DNA from: Thermaceae bacterium
GTDB taxonomy: Bacteria; Deinococcota; Deinococci; Deinococcales; Thermaceae
Reading direction: 5' to 3'
DNA: 60,087 nucleotides
Assembly: GCA_015478585.1 (NCBI GenBank)
Contig: JADMIM010000011.1
Span: forward strand, 1 to 60,087
Numbering within the stretch: the first letter of the stretch is position 1; each line of letters starts with the position of its first letter. Below, one piece after another: positions 17,950 through 27,672 of this stretch. Position numbers and translations under genes: made by a program. Below the pieces are notes generated by a model. The model was not told the DNA's origin and did no database searches. It saw only the letters and a list, made by a program, of their open reading frames with translations.

Positions 17950-18277
17950 GGGATTCCTGGGCCCTATAGCGCTCGATGGCGGCCTGGGCCGATTCTATGG
18001 GAAAGCGCCGCTGGATTTCCTCGAGCTTGGCCGTGACCGACTGCTCGAGGTTGAGGGAGAGCCAGTTGGCGAGTTTGGCCGTCAGGATAAGCAGGCCGGT
18101 CAGTTCTTGGGCGATATCGCCTTGGCCTTCCTTATAAGCCGCCTGGCGCAACAGCTCACGGGCAATCTCTCCCAGTTCTTCGAGCAGGTGCAAGCCGATG
18201 TGTTCGGGGTTTACGCGCTGCCAGCCCCTGGCTTGGTCAAATTCCTCTACGGCCTGTTGGAGTTGGGATAGGGTCAT
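17939..18277 (-). CDS. MazG-like nucleotide pyrophosphohydrolase family protein
   Basis: This 112-residue all-alpha protein resembles the MazG/all-alpha NTP pyrophosphatase superfamily. The segment HLLEELGEIARELLR followed by GDIAQELTGLLILTAKLA fits the metal-binding ExxE..E..D arrangement, although the second motif is weaker than in true MazG. It may hydrolyse abnormal nucleotides. It sits in a tight minus-strand run (GerMN gene, this gene, smc) with overlaps of 4 and 11 bp, so it is co-transcribed with smc. The superfamily call is moderate; the substrate is unknown. Confidence 0.65.
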   Translation of the reverse strand: MTLSQLQQAVEEFDQARGWQRVNPEHIGLHLLEELGEIARELLRQAAYKEGQGDIAQELTGLLILTAKLANWLSLNLEQSVTAKLEEIQRRFPIESAQAAIERYRAQESHED

Positions 18278-18801
18278 CGGCGTTTGAAGGGGTCTAGTAG
18301 CGACAAATGGCCCAAACTCTCTACGTCCTTGCCCCCCAGCAAGAACTTCACCGCCCCCACTTCTTTGAACTCGAGCAAAGTGGTAGCTATGCCGTAAATC
18401 AGGTTGGTCTCGGCTACCGTGCCATAGTCCAGTTGGGCATAGGCCGCGGGTAAGTCCACATAGGCGGTGGTGTCGCGCAAAAATACGGTTGGAGCAGCCG
18501 CACCTGCCGGAACGATAGCCGCCTCACCCGGAGCCTGTGGCCCTTTGACCAACTCGTTCAAAGCACGGTTGTAGAGGTCTTCGCCGTCTTGAGTCTGGAT
18601 GTTGCGTGATTCGACTACCATCCCGCTGCCGTTATCTTTGGCAAAGTGAAGCTTGAGGGTCAGGGTTCCACCGGGCTGGATGTTGGTGGGTAGATTGACT
18701 TGGCGGGTGCCTTGACTGCTCTGGGCGGCAAATAGCGTCCAGATACCGGCTGCCACCACCAGCAGCCCCATGAAATTGGTAAAGCTCAAAAAACGCATCA
18801 T
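18274..18801 (-). CDS. GerMN-domain envelope protein
   Basis: This 175-residue protein has one N-terminal membrane helix (about residues 9-26) and a single extracytoplasmic GerMN domain (residues ~45-160: LTLKLHFAKDNG, LYNRALNELVKGPQ, TAYVDLPAAYA). GerMN domains occur in spore-germination and cell-envelope proteins; here the organism is unlikely to sporulate. It overlaps the amidase gene upstream by 4 bp and the MazG-like gene downstream by 4 bp. The link to the amidase suggests a cell-wall role. Confidence 0.75.
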   Translation of the reverse strand: MMRFLSFTNFMGLLVVAAGIWTLFAAQSSQGTRQVNLPTNIQPGGTLTLKLHFAKDNGSGMVVESRNIQTQDGEDLYNRALNELVKGPQAPGEAAIVPAGAAAPTVFLRDTTAYVDLPAAYAQLDYGTVAETNLIYGIATTLLEFKEVGAVKFLLGGKDVESLGHLSLLDPFKRR

Positions 18802-20072
18802 GGCTTGACACCTCCGGGTTTGGTGGGAGAAGCTGGCTGAGCCTCGGGCAGACCCAGATAGGAGAAAACCGCTTTGGCCAAAGCCGAGGCCGCTTGGGCG
18901 CGGCCCTGGGTGCTACGCAAACTCTCGAAGCCCATCTCCACCATGACCGCCGCTCCCCCCGCCTGCGAGAGCACGTACATGGCATCCTGGCTCACTACAG
19001 AGGCGATGGCAACCCCCGCCAGGGCCTGGGAAACCCCCTGAGCAAAACGAGCCGCCGAACCTGGAGCCGCCACGTAGCGCTCGAGGATTTGCTTTTGGTT
19101 GTCGGGGGTTTTGGAGAAAAGTTCGCGGCCTTTTTCTAGCAGGCGTAGGGTTTGCACTTCGGGATAGCTGTAGATATGGGTCTGGTTTCCGGCAGCAGCG
19201 TGCACGCTGAGGAAGACCTGGGCCGAACTGGCGTACTGGGCTCGAGCCAAGAGCGGCACGGCCTTGTCCGAGGAGCGGGTCAGGACGACCTCGAGCCCTC
19301 TGGCCTGGAGCAGCCTTTGCAAGCGCTGTACCACGCTCAGGGTGAGGTCTTTCTCGGCCAGCTTGCCCACAATTACCCCGGTATCATCCCCACCGTGGCC
19401 CGCGTCCAAAACCACCACCGGCGGGTGGCCTGAGCTACCGCGCTGGACAATCACCTGGCGGGGCAAAAAGAACAGCCGGGGAGGGTCGGTGCCAGGGGGC
19501 AGAAGCAGCTCGCTGCCCCAGTCGGTCTGGTTGAAGCTGAGGGTGGAATCGGGTGGGGTAGGGGTCTGGGTCACGCCGATGAGCGCCAGGCGGGGTGGGT
19601 TACCACTCACAAACCGCACCTGCACGTCACGGTCAAAGCTGAGAACATAGCGCTCAGCTCCCCCCACCACTACCCGCTTGATGCTGATGAGCTGGGCCGG
19701 TTTGAGGGCCAGCACCGAGGCTCCGTAGTCGTTGCGGTAAAGCAGGTCGAGGTTGGCGGCGAGCTGGCGCACCGGAACCCACACGCTGCCCTGCGAACGG
19801 TAGGCCGCACCCACGCTGGCCGCCCGGTTGCCATCTTCGGTGATGTAAAAAACCGCTACCATGCTGCCCAGGCTGAGATAAACCCGGCTGCTGGTCTCGA
19901 GGTAGCCCAACCCCAGCGCCTGGGCTATGAGTTGAGCGGGGCCAAAGGGGGTGGTGGTTCCGCCATCGGGGTAGATGGCCTGGGTCTCTTGGAAACCAAC
20001 CAGCAGACGGTTTTCATACTGGGCCGAGGAGATACCCAGCAGCACAACGAGCAAAATCCACAGGCTTCGCAT
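18798..20072 (-). CDS. N-acetylmuramoyl-L-alanine amidase (Amidase_3)
   Basis: This 424-residue secreted amidase cleaves the bond between MurNAc and L-alanine in peptidoglycan. The chosen ATG 20072 gives MRSLWILLVVLLGISSAQ, a clean signal peptide; the frame extends 18 bp upstream to TTG 20090. Residues ~25-180 form an AMIN or copper-amine-oxidase-N-like beta domain. The catalytic domain is C-terminal, with zinc ligands in VVLDAGHGGDDTG (His), AEKDLT (Glu) and FLSVHAAAGN (His). The second catalytic Glu is probably in MVEMGFESL. It is first in an overlapping run with the GerMN gene, the MazG-like gene and smc, which suggests coupling of wall remodelling with chromosome segregation. Confidence 0.9.
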   Translation of the reverse strand: MRSLWILLVVLLGISSAQYENRLLVGFQETQAIYPDGGTTTPFGPAQLIAQALGLGYLETSSRVYLSLGSMVAVFYITEDGNRAASVGAAYRSQGSVWVPVRQLAANLDLLYRNDYGASVLALKPAQLISIKRVVVGGAERYVLSFDRDVQVRFVSGNPPRLALIGVTQTPTPPDSTLSFNQTDWGSELLLPPGTDPPRLFFLPRQVIVQRGSSGHPPVVVLDAGHGGDDTGVIVGKLAEKDLTLSVVQRLQRLLQARGLEVVLTRSSDKAVPLLARAQYASSAQVFLSVHAAAGNQTHIYSYPEVQTLRLLEKGRELFSKTPDNQKQILERYVAAPGSAARFAQGVSQALAGVAIASVVSQDAMYVLSQAGGAAVMVEMGFESLRSTQGRAQAASALAKAVFSYLGLPEAQPASPTKPGGVKP

Positions 20073-20204
20073 TAGAATCTCAATCCTCAATGTTTTACGG
20101 TACGCAGATTAGATGTGCAAGAGAGACCTTAGGCTCGAGCATGGTTAGCTGTAGCCGGTGGACGCTTTTTCCACCTGCTACAAGCCAAAACTTAGCAGCT
20201 TTAT

Positions 20205-20633
20205 TCAATAGTTCTCCAACTCGCGCCGCACCGCACGCTTCTTGTCGTCGGCCCTCTTCTGATAGTCGCGCTTGCCACGGGCCAGCGCCAGCAGCAGCTT
20301 GGCTTTGCCACGCTCGTTGAAATAAATTTTGAGCGGAACCAGCGTGAGCCCTTTTTGCTCGACCTGGGCTTTGAGCTTGTTGATTTCACGGCGGTGCAAC
20401 AACAGCTTGCGCAGGCGGCGAGGGTCGTGATTGGTGTAGCCGCCTTTTGCGTAGGGAGCGATATAGAGGTTATCAATAAACAGCTCGCTCCCCTGAAACC
20501 GGGCAAAGGTTCCGGTGAAATCCACCTGGGAACCCCGGATACTTTTAACCTCGGTGCCTTGCAAGGCCAAACCGACCTCGAGGGTCTCGAGGATTTCGTA
20601 GTCGTGACGCGCACGGCGGTTTTCCAAAGCCAT
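20205..20633 (-). CDS. smpB: SsrA-binding protein SmpB
   Basis: This 142-residue RNA-binding protein is needed for tmRNA trans-translation at stalled ribosomes. It has the typical ENRRARHDYEI, GLALQGTEVKSIR, SYI-like LYIAPYAKGGYTNHDPRRLRK and C-terminal KKRAVRRELENY tail. The length is normal, if slightly short. TAGAAT (20644-20649, minus strand) is 10 nt from the ATG, so the leader is only a few bases. The ssrA gene was not seen in this window. It is divergent from the sugar permease gene at 20696. The identification is secure. Confidence 0.96.
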   Translation of the reverse strand: MALENRRARHDYEILETLEVGLALQGTEVKSIRGSQVDFTGTFARFQGSELFIDNLYIAPYAKGGYTNHDPRRLRKLLLHRREINKLKAQVEQKGLTLVPLKIYFNERGKAKLLLALARGKRDYQKRADDKKRAVRRELENY

Positions 20634-20661
20634 ATAACAGCTTATTCTATCGCGGCCTTCA

Positions 20662-20687
20662 TTGACCTTGGCTCCGGGATGTATAGT
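20662..20687 (+). promoter_or_regulatory. Candidate leaderless promoter of the sugar permease operon
   Basis: TTGACC (20662-20667) and TATAGT (20682-20687) lie just before ATG 20696, with no Shine-Dalgarno sequence. The 14-bp spacing is short, so the -35 assignment is doubtful. The -10 to start distance is that of a leaderless gene. Confidence 0.45.
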
Positions 20688-20695
20688 CTCGCCTG

Positions 20696-21916
20696 ATGGG
20701 AACGAGGCTGGCCTTATATCTGGGCCTGAGCGTACTGGCCCTGCTCCTGCGGCTATTGGGGTATCTGAAGTTTGCCCCCACCGGGGTTTATCTGGCCCTG
20801 GGAATCTTGGCGGTGGGGGTTGGTTTATATATCGCCTGGCGTAAACCCGGCCTGCTTTGCGGGCTCAGCCCACTGGTTGGGTTGAGTGCTCTAGTGGGAG
20901 GGTATTTCCTGCCGGGGGTGGCGCTGTTCTTGTTGCTGGGGGTGGCCCTGAGCTACTACGGCTCGAGGGATAGCCTCAGTGAGCGTGACCAGGCTGCCGT
21001 GTGGGGCTGGGTGCTGGTCTGGCCGGTACTCACCTTGCTGCTGTTGTGGCAAGTCTTCCCAGCCTTGTATGCTCTCTGGCTTTCCCTGCTGGATAGGTTC
21101 AATTTTATCGGCCAGACCCATTTTGCTGGTTTGCAGAACTACTTTATCCTGCTGCGCGACCCGCTGTTCGGCAAGGCCCTGAGCAACACCTTCTGGTATG
21201 TGATTCTGACCGTTCCGGTGGGCATCCTTTTGGGCAGCGCGGTAGCAATTCTGCTCAACGAGCGCCTGTGGGCTCAGGGATTGTTTCGCACCCTGTATTT
21301 TTTGCCCTACATCACCGCGCTCACGGCGGCAGCGGCGGTATGGAAGTGGATATACAACCCTGAGTTTGGCTTCCTCAACTATTTGCTCAACACTCCCGGC
21401 CTGGACTGGCTAAACCGTCCCGAAGGAGTCTGGGCCTCCTTGCTCAAACCGCTGGGCCTGGTTCCGCAGGGATTTTGGGCTGGGCCAAGCTTGGCTTTCG
21501 TGGCGGTCATGCTGATGAGCATCTGGCATATTCTGGGCTACAACATCGTGGTACAACTGGCGGGGCTGCAAAACATCCCCAGGGAATACTACGAGGCCGC
21601 TACCCTGGACGGGGCCGGATGGTGGCAACAACATCGCTATATCACCTGGCCACTGCTCTCCCCCAGCTCTTTTTTTCTGTTCACCCTGGGTCTGATTGGG
21701 GCCTTTCAGGTTTTCACCGAGGTCTATATCCTCACCCCCACCGGTGGGGTTTTGCAGGATACCCTCACCGTAGCCACCTACCTCTACAACAAAGGCTTCC
21801 GCGACTCGGATTTTTCCTATGCCTCGGCCATTGCTGGGGTGGTGTTTGTGGTAATACTGCTGCTGACACTGCTACAGCGGTGGGTGCTCGAGCGGCGGGT
21901 GAACTATGAAGCCTAG
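20696..21916 (+). CDS. Sugar ABC importer permease, MalF/UgpA type, with extra N-terminal helices
   Basis: This 406-residue inner-membrane permease belongs to the carbohydrate uptake (CUT1) family. The last ~280 residues are the usual six-helix permease, with EAA loop EYYEAATLDGAGWWQQHRYITWPLL. The first ~95 residues are an additional hydrophobic block of about four helices, similar in position to the extra helices of maltose permease MalF. The 3' end overlaps the next permease gene by 11 bp. A binding protein is encoded further downstream at 23478; no ATPase is present, so a shared MsmK-like ATPase elsewhere is likely. Confidence 0.88.
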   Translation: MGTRLALYLGLSVLALLLRLLGYLKFAPTGVYLALGILAVGVGLYIAWRKPGLLCGLSPLVGLSALVGGYFLPGVALFLLLGVALSYYGSRDSLSERDQAAVWGWVLVWPVLTLLLLWQVFPALYALWLSLLDRFNFIGQTHFAGLQNYFILLRDPLFGKALSNTFWYVILTVPVGILLGSAVAILLNERLWAQGLFRTLYFLPYITALTAAAAVWKWIYNPEFGFLNYLLNTPGLDWLNRPEGVWASLLKPLGLVPQGFWAGPSLAFVAVMLMSIWHILGYNIVVQLAGLQNIPREYYEAATLDGAGWWQQHRYITWPLLSPSSFFLFTLGLIGAFQVFTEVYILTPTGGVLQDTLTVATYLYNKGFRDSDFSYASAIAGVVFVVILLLTLLQRWVLERRVNYEA

Positions 21917-23114
21917 CCCTTTCAACCTAGCCCTGATTTACCTGGTGCTGGGAATAGGTGGGCTGGTCATGGTTTTCCCCTTCTACTGGATGCTTGCCAC
22001 CAGCCTGAAAAGCCCCCAGGAAGCCCAGCAGGCCCAGCCCGTCTGGCTTCCCCAGCGGCTCCAAGCGGTCAACTGGGGGGCGGCCTGGAGGCTGGGCCAA
22101 CAAGGAGGCTCGAGCTGGTGGGGCGGTTTCGCAGCAGGGCATAGCCTGAGGTTTCATATCTACGCACCCCAGGGTGTGCCCCCCCAGGTCAGGGTGCCCA
22201 GCCCACCCGGAGCTTTCTCCGACCCCAGAGCCGATAGCACCCTAATCACCGTGAGTTATCAGGGCCAAGCCTGGGTCATCACCCTGCACAACCAGGCTCA
22301 TGAAAGCTTCCAGAGGCTGCCGGTGGTGATTTTGCTCTCCAAGAAATACTCCACCTACCAGACCGAGCTGGCCCCCGATGCTGTGCGCAGCAGTGGGGAC
22401 AACTGGCGGCTCGAGCTGGTCAACGTGTCGCCGGGCCTACTGGGCTACATTTTCCACAACTACCTCGCGGCCTGGGAAGCTGCCAACTTTGCCCGCTATT
22501 TCTTCAATAGCTTTTTCACTGCCGGGACACAGGTTCTGGGCGGCCTGCTGCTGGCGGCGATGGCGGCTTTCGCGCTGGCCCGGATCCCTTTTCCTGGCAA
22601 GGAGGCGGTTTTTGCCCTGATTCTGGCGACCCTGATGATCCCCGGCGAGGTGTTGCTGATTCCCAACTATATTTTGCTCTCGAGGCTGGGCTGGATAGAC
22701 CATTATCCTGCTCTGATCGTCCCCTGGCTGGCCTCAGTGTTCGGAATTTTTTTGCTCCGGCAGTTTTATCTTTCGCTGCCGCAGGATTTGTTCGACGCAG
22801 CCCGCATAGATGGGGCCAGCTATCTCACCCAAATGCTGCGCATTGCCCTGCCCCTGTCGGTTCCAGGGCTAGTGACCTACGGCATCTTCAGCTTTCTAGG
22901 GGCCTACAACGCCCTGCTGTGGCCGCTCATCGTGACCAACAGCCCACAGATGCGTACCGTACAACTCGGACTGCAAGTCTTTATCGGCGAAGCCGGAAGT
23001 GACTTTGGTGCTCTAATGGCCGCTTCCACCATCTCGATTTTGCCCATTCTAATCGGCTATTTTCTGGCCCAAAAGCAATTCGTTCAGGGCGTGGCCCGTA
23101 GTGGAATCAAATAG
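21906..23114 (+). CDS. Sugar ABC importer permease, MalG/UgpE type, with ~130-residue insertion
   Basis: This 402-residue CUT1 permease is larger than the usual ~280 because of an insertion between the first helix (FYWMLATSLKSPQEA) and the second (FFNSFFTAGTQV). The insert, about residues 55-185, is non-hydrophobic and beta-like (SLRFHIYAPQGVPPQVRVP, STLITVSYQGQAWVITL, NWRLELVNVSP) and should face outside the membrane, as the large P2 loop of MalF does. The EAA loop is DLFDAARIDGASYLTQMLRIALP. It overlaps the MalF-type gene. The extra domain may dock the binding protein encoded at 23478. Confidence 0.88.
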   Translation: MKPSPFNLALIYLVLGIGGLVMVFPFYWMLATSLKSPQEAQQAQPVWLPQRLQAVNWGAAWRLGQQGGSSWWGGFAAGHSLRFHIYAPQGVPPQVRVPSPPGAFSDPRADSTLITVSYQGQAWVITLHNQAHESFQRLPVVILLSKKYSTYQTELAPDAVRSSGDNWRLELVNVSPGLLGYIFHNYLAAWEAANFARYFFNSFFTAGTQVLGGLLLAAMAAFALARIPFPGKEAVFALILATLMIPGEVLLIPNYILLSRLGWIDHYPALIVPWLASVFGIFLLRQFYLSLPQDLFDAARIDGASYLTQMLRIALPLSVPGLVTYGIFSFLGAYNALLWPLIVTNSPQMRTVQLGLQVFIGEAGSDFGALMAASTISILPILIGYFLAQKQFVQGVARSGIK

Positions 23115-23477
23115 CAGAGGGCGGAGGGCGGAGATCCAAAAACTAAAAGTCGAAGGTCTAAAAACGAGAGGCCAAAAAGCTACACCAGGACAGCATAATT
23201 GTCTTATTAAGAAACACCGTCTGGGACGTGGTTGGTGTTTTTAGAGCGGTTTTCAGAAAGAATAGGACAGTCCATTTTGTTAGAAAAACCCTACCAAGCC
23301 TGTTTTTTGCCGCCATGAGTAGCGGCCAAAATAGCGGAAACCGCGATAGGTTGTTGAGCCTTCGACCTTTTGCGTTTTGCTTAGCCAGGACTATAGCTAC
23401 TCTAGCCCAAAGGGGATAACAATAGTTTAGGGCAGAATGCTCTGACAGACCCAAAGTATGTTCAAAGTGGAGGGGAT
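23115..23477. other. Non-coding gap inside the sugar-transport cluster
   Basis: About 360 bp separate the second permease from the binding-protein gene. The gap starts with short direct repeats (GGGCGGAGGGCGGAG), becomes A+T-rich near 23160-23330 and contains an inverted copy of the dispersed repeat (23241-23255). Short frames read here lack any family resemblance. The sequence looks like a decayed insertion or a spacer; no clear promoter was found. Confidence 0.5.
23241..23255 (-). repeat. Short dispersed repeat TGAAAACCGCTCTAA, copy 2 (inverted)
   Basis: TTAGAGCGGTTTTCA is the exact reverse complement of 4576-4590. It sits in an A+T-rich intergenic stretch. Confidence 0.5.
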
Positions 23478-24737
23478 ATGAAAGGATTGCTGCTGGGAAT
23501 GACAATGTTGGCTCTGAGCCTGGGGATGGCCCAACAAAAGGCCGAAGATATCATCAAGGGGCAGTGCGAAAAAGCCCAGACCGTAGCCGAGTTTTGGCAC
23601 GGCTTTCAGGGGGGTGCCCCCAAGGAGGCTCTGGACAACCTGGTGGTGGAGTTCAACAAAACCCAGGGGGGCCAGGTCTGTGTGCGCACCGTTTCACAGG
23701 GCAACTACCGCGACCTTTCCACCAAAATCAAGGCCGCTTTCGCCAGTGGCAAGGTTCCGGCCATGGCCCAGGCTTTCGAGAACAACATCGCCCTCTACCT
23801 CGAGTCCAACGCCCTCGAGCCGGTTTCCGCGCTGGGCATCAGCTTGCAGGGCATCAACCCGCTCTTCCTCGAGGCCGCCAAAATTAAAGGGCAATACTAC
23901 GGGGTTCCTTTCAACAAAAGCGTCCAACTGCTGTATTACAACCGTGACCTGCTGAAAAAATACAGCGCCAAAGTGCCCGCCACCATAGACGAGTTCGTGG
24001 CTACGGCCAAGCAGCTTTCGCAAGGCGAAAAGCAGCCCGTGTACTGGTTCGTACCCGATACCTCGACCTATGCCTATTGGTTTTTTACCCTGGGCGGGAA
24101 CTACATCCAAGACGGCAAGCTGGTGCTAAACTCGCCTATCGGCATCAAAGCCCTCGAGTTCTTGGTTCAAGCCGTCAAGGATAGCTGGGCCAAGCCTATT
24201 ACCAACGGCTTTATCAACACCAATTTTGGCTCGGGAGTGTTCGGCTTCGCCACCGATACCTCAGCGGGTTATAGCTATTACGCCCAGGCCGCCAAGTTTG
24301 ACCTGGCGGTGGCTACCCTACCGGGCCGCACCGCACGGCAGCCTGGCTACGCGCTGGTGCAAGGCACCGACCTGGTGGTCTTCAAAGCTGCCGATGCCAA
24401 AGAAAAACAAGTGGCTGCCGAGTTTATCAAGTTCGCCACCAGCGCCCAAGCCCAGGCCGTTTTCGGTGTAGCTGCCAACTACGTACCGGTCAACTTGGGC
24501 TCCGGCGCAGTGGGTGCGGTGACGCGCTACGTCAAGGAGAACCCGCAGTTCGGGGTTGCCATCACCCAGGCCCGCTTCGCCCGCTTCGAGCCCGCTTTGA
24601 GCCAGTGGGAACAGATTCGCTTCGACATCTTGGGCCAGGCCATCACGGCGGCAGTGCTGGGGCAGTCTACCCCCAAGGCCGCGCTGGATAAAGCCCAGAA
24701 GGCCGCCGAAGATTTACTCTCGGGCAAGACCCGCTAG
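23478..24737 (+). CDS. Sugar ABC importer, substrate-binding protein (UgpB-like)
   Basis: This 419-residue extracytoplasmic binding protein (SBP_bac_1) has signal peptide MKGLLLGMTMLALSLGMA and AGGGGAT before ATG 23478. Motifs such as VAEFWHGFQGG, LVVEFNKTQGG and the YYGVPFNKSVQLLYYNRDLLKK segment are typical of the glycerol-3-phosphate/UgpB group. That suggests glycerol phosphates or an oligosaccharide as ligand; sequence alone does not decide. Two cysteines near the N-terminus (GQCEKA, VCVRT) could form a disulfide. It belongs with the two permeases upstream despite the 363-bp gap. Confidence 0.88.
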   Translation: MKGLLLGMTMLALSLGMAQQKAEDIIKGQCEKAQTVAEFWHGFQGGAPKEALDNLVVEFNKTQGGQVCVRTVSQGNYRDLSTKIKAAFASGKVPAMAQAFENNIALYLESNALEPVSALGISLQGINPLFLEAAKIKGQYYGVPFNKSVQLLYYNRDLLKKYSAKVPATIDEFVATAKQLSQGEKQPVYWFVPDTSTYAYWFFTLGGNYIQDGKLVLNSPIGIKALEFLVQAVKDSWAKPITNGFINTNFGSGVFGFATDTSAGYSYYAQAAKFDLAVATLPGRTARQPGYALVQGTDLVVFKAADAKEKQVAAEFIKFATSAQAQAVFGVAANYVPVNLGSGAVGAVTRYVKENPQFGVAITQARFARFEPALSQWEQIRFDILGQAITAAVLGQSTPKAALDKAQKAAEDLLSGKTR

Positions 24738-24756
24738 TTAGGACGGGGTTGGCAGC

Positions 24757-25053
24757 GTGGTTGTGGAATGGCTCAGGGTGCACGTACCCACCCCTTGGCA
24801 AGAGCCGTATCTCGAGGCCGATGCCCGTATCTGGACCCCAGTATTGGCGACCCAGCCCGGCTTTTTGGGCAAACAGGTGTGGCTGGAGCCGAGTCAGCCC
24901 GAGGAACTCATCCTGGTGATCCACTGGGCCAGTTTGGTGCAGTGGAAAGCCATTCCCGGCGAGATTTTGCAGGCCACCGAGGCCCATTTCGTGGCCGTTC
25001 TGGGACAGAGCTTTTCCCTGCTGGAGTCGCGGGTTTTCGAAGTGCAAGGATAA
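24757..25053 (+). CDS. Small protein resembling the TIGR03792 family
   Basis: This 98-residue protein starts at GTG 24757, 19 nt after the binding-protein gene, with a G-rich ribosome site (AGGACGGGG). The pattern VVEWLRVHVP..W.EPYLEADARIWTPVLATQPGFLGKQVW..LVIHWASLVQWKAIP matches my memory of TIGR03792, a small family with a dimeric alpha-beta (antibiotic-monooxygenase-like) fold best known from cyanobacteria. The function is unknown. Its position suggests co-transcription with the sugar-binding protein. Confidence 0.65.
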   Translation: MVVEWLRVHVPTPWQEPYLEADARIWTPVLATQPGFLGKQVWLEPSQPEELILVIHWASLVQWKAIPGEILQATEAHFVAVLGQSFSLLESRVFEVQG

Positions 25054-25212
25054 AGCGCCTCCCCCAGGAAGTTTTTTGATATACGAGATTCTCCATGCCA
25101 GACGGAGGCTCTGGATTCTGGCTTTACAGACTCGTTCCCTGTGAGTGGTATGCTAGGCTTTGGCTGGAAGTGATTCCATAACCGCCCTATCAAAATCCCC
25201 TCGAGGAGGTAA

Positions 25213-26223
<1,011 letters not shown>

Positions 26224-26231
26224 GTTTTGCT

Positions 26232-26252
26232 CCCTCTCCCGCTGGGAGAGGG
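26232..26252. repeat. REP-like hairpin 1 between gap and pgk
   Basis: CCCTCTCCC-GCT-GGGAGAGGG is a perfect 9-bp stem, followed by AGGGTGAGGG. It pairs in design with the hairpin at 26314-26336, preceded by CTCACCCC, so the two form a large inverted pair (a BIME-like unit). It may also act as a terminator or RNA stabiliser after gap. Confidence 0.65.
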
Positions 26253-26313
26253 ATAGGGTGAGGGATCTTGTGAGCAAAGCGAATGCCTTAAAGGTCAAAA
26301 CTCCTCACCCCAG

Positions 26314-26336
26314 CCCCTCTCCTCGTGGGAGAGGGG
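26314..26336. repeat. REP-like hairpin 2 between gap and pgk
   Basis: CCCCTCTCC-TCGTG-GGAGAGGGG is a 9-bp stem followed by TTCTTATTT, so it can also work as a rho-independent terminator between gap and pgk. It is the inverted partner of 26232-26252. Confidence 0.65.
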
Positions 26337-26355
26337 TTCTTATTTGGGAGGACAT

Positions 26356-27543
26356 ATGCGGACACTCAAAGATTTTGATGCAAGCGGAAAGCGCGTGCTG
26401 GTGAGGGTAGACTACAACGTACCGATGAAAGAGGGCAAGGTCAAAGATGACACTCGAGTCACCGCCAGTCTGCCTACCCTGAAACATTTACTCGAGCAGG
26501 GTGCTTCCCCGGTGCTACTCAGCCACTTGGGCCGACCTAAAGGCGGCTTCGATAAAGACAGCAGCCTCGCGCCCATCGCGCCTATCCTGGAGGGGTATCT
26601 AGGCAAGCCAGTACGCTTCATCGGCGGGGATTCCGAGCTTCTGCCGGGCTCAGACGCAGTGCTCGAGCGGGTCAAAGCCCTGCCCCAAGGCTCGGTGGTC
26701 TTGCTGGATAACGTGCGCTTTGAGCCGGGCGAGGAAAAAAATGACCCCACATTGTCGCAAGAGTACGCCCGCTTGGGCGATGCCTTCGTGCTGGATGCTT
26801 TCGGTAGCGCCCACCGCGCCCACGCCTCGGTGACGGGGGTCACCAAGTTTTTGCCCAGCTACGCCGGGCTGCTGATGGAACAAGAAGTTTCTGCCCTAAA
26901 GCGGGTTCTTGAAAATCCCACTCGGCCATTTTGGGTTGTGCTTGGGGGTGCAAAAGTTTCCGACAAGATCGGGGTCATTGACAATCTTCTGCCCAAAGTT
27001 CAGGGCATGGTTATCGGTGGAGCGATGGCTTTTACCTTCATCAAGGCCCAGGGTGGCGAGGTCGGAAAATCGCTGGTTGAGGACGACAAGCTGGATTTGG
27101 CTCGAGCCCTGCTCGAACAGGCCACCCATAAGGGCGTGAAACTGCTCCTTCCCAGCGATGTAATTGCCGCACAGAAAATCGAGGCGGGGACACCGACCAA
27201 GGTGATGCCCGCCGATCACATCGAAGCCGGTTGGATGGGCCTAGACATCGGGCCAGAGTCACGAAAGACATTCGTGGAGGCCCTGCAAGGAGCCAGAACC
27301 GTGCTCTGGAACGGGCCGATGGGGGTGTTCGAAACCGACGACTTCGCCAAGGGTACGCTGGCCGTCGGACAGGCCATCGCCGACTTGCAAGGGGCATTCA
27401 CCGTCATCGGCGGCGGCGACTCAGTGGCAGCCGCCCACAAGCTGGGGGTGGCGGACAAGTTTAGCCACGTTTCTACCGGCGGTGGGGCCAGCCTGGAATT
27501 GCTCGAGCTGGGCACATTGCCTGGAATTGAGGCACTGTCCTAA
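26356..27543 (+). CDS. pgk: Phosphoglycerate kinase
   Basis: This 395-residue glycolytic kinase transfers phosphate between 1,3-bisphosphoglycerate and ADP. The start at ATG 26356 is set by GGGAGGA at 26346-26352; the frame's earlier GGH extension is not needed. Signatures include [51 protein letters not shown] and the C-terminal nucleotide loop [13 protein letters not shown]. It is downstream of gap and upstream of tpiA, with repeat-like spacers between them. The identification is secure. Confidence 0.97.
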   Translation: MRTLKDFDASGKRVLVRVDYNVPMKEGKVKDDTRVTASLPTLKHLLEQGASPVLLSHLGRPKGGFDKDSSLAPIAPILEGYLGKPVRFIGGDSELLPGSDAVLERVKALPQGSVVLLDNVRFEPGEEKNDPTLSQEYARLGDAFVLDAFGSAHRAHASVTGVTKFLPSYAGLLMEQEVSALKRVLENPTRPFWVVLGGAKVSDKIGVIDNLLPKVQGMVIGGAMAFTFIKAQGGEVGKSLVEDDKLDLARALLEQATHKGVKLLLPSDVIAAQKIEAGTPTKVMPADHIEAGWMGLDIGPESRKTFVEALQGARTVLWNGPMGVFETDDFAKGTLAVGQAIADLQGAFTVIGGGDSVAAAHKLGVADKFSHVSTGGGASLELLELGTLPGIEALS

Positions 27544-27547
27544 AGCT

Positions 27548-27659
27548 GTAGGGGCAATCCTGGTGATGGCCCCCGCGCTCCGGCCAACTATTTTCCCCTC
27601 GAGGACACGGTTCATTGGCCTACGGGGATTCAAGGGCGAACACTCGGGTGAGCCCCTAC
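27548..27659. repeat. 112-bp element bounded by GTAGGGGC and GCCCCTAC
   Basis: This spacer between pgk and tpiA begins GTAGGGGC and ends with the exact inverse, GCCCCTAC. The same 8-mer heads other intergenic elements at 29725 and 45077, with near copies at 28434 and 28530. It is probably a dispersed non-coding repeat with 8-bp terminal inverted repeats. Confidence 0.5.
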
Positions 27660-27672
27660 GTTTGGAGAATCT

